From assembly GCA_947380655.1 (NCBI GenBank), contig CANCRX010000084.1, positions 1 to 13,414 on the forward strand: a stretch of 13,414 bases of DNA, read 5' to 3'. Each line of letters begins with the position of its first letter. Positions within the stretch are counted from its first letter, which is position 1. This document shows, in pieces, positions 13,268 to 13,414 of this stretch. The position numbers and the translations under genes were made by a program. Source of the stretch: Alcaligenaceae bacterium. GTDB taxonomy: Bacteria; Pseudomonadota; Gammaproteobacteria; Burkholderiales; Burkholderiaceae_B. A model generated the notes under the pieces. It had not been told where the DNA came from, ran no database searches, and worked only from the letters and a program-made list of their open reading frames with translations.

Positions 13268-13414
13268 ATCGGCATAGGGGGCAATCATAATTGATTGCGC
13301 CCCTGCCACACCACCCGGCATGCGGGTCCGCACCGGGCGGTTCGAGAGGTTGAGGTTATGAGAGACGGGGCACTCCCAGCCGATCGTAGTACTCAATCGT
13401 CAGCACCGTTTTAA
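13268..13414 (-). mobile_element. Group II intron, 3' end (partial, runs off the window)
   Basis: Read on the minus strand, three parts line up in intron order: a maturase C-terminus, domain V (core 13310-13341) and domain VI (13271-13307). Domain V has a 9-bp lower stem with the triad CGC (13339-13337) whose middle G faces U, a 2-nt bulge on the 3' side, a 4-bp upper stem and a GACC loop. Domain VI has GGCAGGGG pairing with CCCCTATGCC, leaving an unpaired A near 13275 as branch point. The intron would end GAT at 13270-13268, eight nucleotides counting the branch A. A CGC triad is known from group IIC introns. The 5' part is outside the window. Confidence 0.8.
13356..13414 (-). CDS. Group II intron reverse transcriptase/maturase, C-terminal end (partial)
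   Basis: The reading frame entering from the right edge encodes KTVLTIEYYDRLGVPRLS and stops with TAA at 13358-13356. Only these 18 residues are inside the window, so the call rests on position: the stop lies 12 nt before domain V, where intron-encoded proteins commonly end, and the Y-x-D-x-LG-x-P-x-L ending recalls some group II maturases. The reverse transcriptase domains, if intact, lie beyond the window. Confidence 0.6.
   Translation of the reverse strand, partial: KTVLTIEYYDRLGVPRLS

Noticed and set aside
13276..13304. Strong hairpin after cphA read as a rho-independent terminator
   Set aside because: No T-run follows on the plus strand, and the same bases fit domain VI of a minus-strand group II intron with a branch-point A and adjacent domain V. 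It might still slow transcription.
1..13414. CRISPR array, tRNA or rRNA genes, integrase attachment repeats
   Set aside because: I saw no regularly spaced repeats, no tRNA-like cloverleaf with a TTCRA arm and no rRNA segments. The only mobile-element signal is at the right edge.

Overview
The window most resembles a betaproteobacterial (probably Burkholderiales) chromosome of moderate GC. This rests on gene content: a tandem pair of cyanophycin synthetase genes beside a DUF1854 protein and its ABC transporter, a YajQ protein, and a small DUF5993 protein next to a DsbB-like protein. The assignment comes from recalled family and synteny patterns, not from a search.

Left part (1-5405), mostly housekeeping or accessory single genes. 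A LysR-type regulator (YhaJ-like) is preceded by a 23-bp palindrome with a T-N11-A core. It is followed by an Old Yellow Enzyme of the YqjM type. A rho-independent terminator for that enzyme gene appears to lie inside the last codons of the convergent yajQ gene, with no spacer between the two stop codons. Then come a MOSC-domain protein, a 52-residue membrane protein (DUF5993), a DsbB-like quinone-linked disulfide oxidase with an unusual cysteine layout, and a secreted M23 (LytM-type) peptidase.

Right part (5425-13254), a cyanophycin locus. On the minus strand is a two-gene unit: an ABC exporter-like protein with an N-terminal PH-like region and a four-cysteine zinc ribbon, translationally coupled by an 8-nt overlap to a DUF1854 protein. 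Divergent from it are cphA' and then cphA. CphA is a full-length cyanophycin synthetase (ATP-grasp plus complete Mur-ligase-like module). CphA' is its paralogue. It lacks the last ~150 residues (Mur C-terminal lobe), has lost Mur active-site residues, and has a changed ATP-grasp loop. A plausible reading is that CphA makes the Asp/Arg polymer, CphA' performs a single-site reaction, and the ABC/DUF1854 pair has an unknown role tied to the polymer or its dipeptide. No cyanophycinase or isoaspartyl dipeptidase gene is inside the window.

Right edge (13268-13414): the 3' end of a group II intron on the minus strand, starting 13 bp after the cphA stop codon. The maturase C-terminus, domain V with a CGC triad, domain VI with a bulged branch-point A, and the 3' splice boundary can all be read. 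The rest of the intron is beyond the window.
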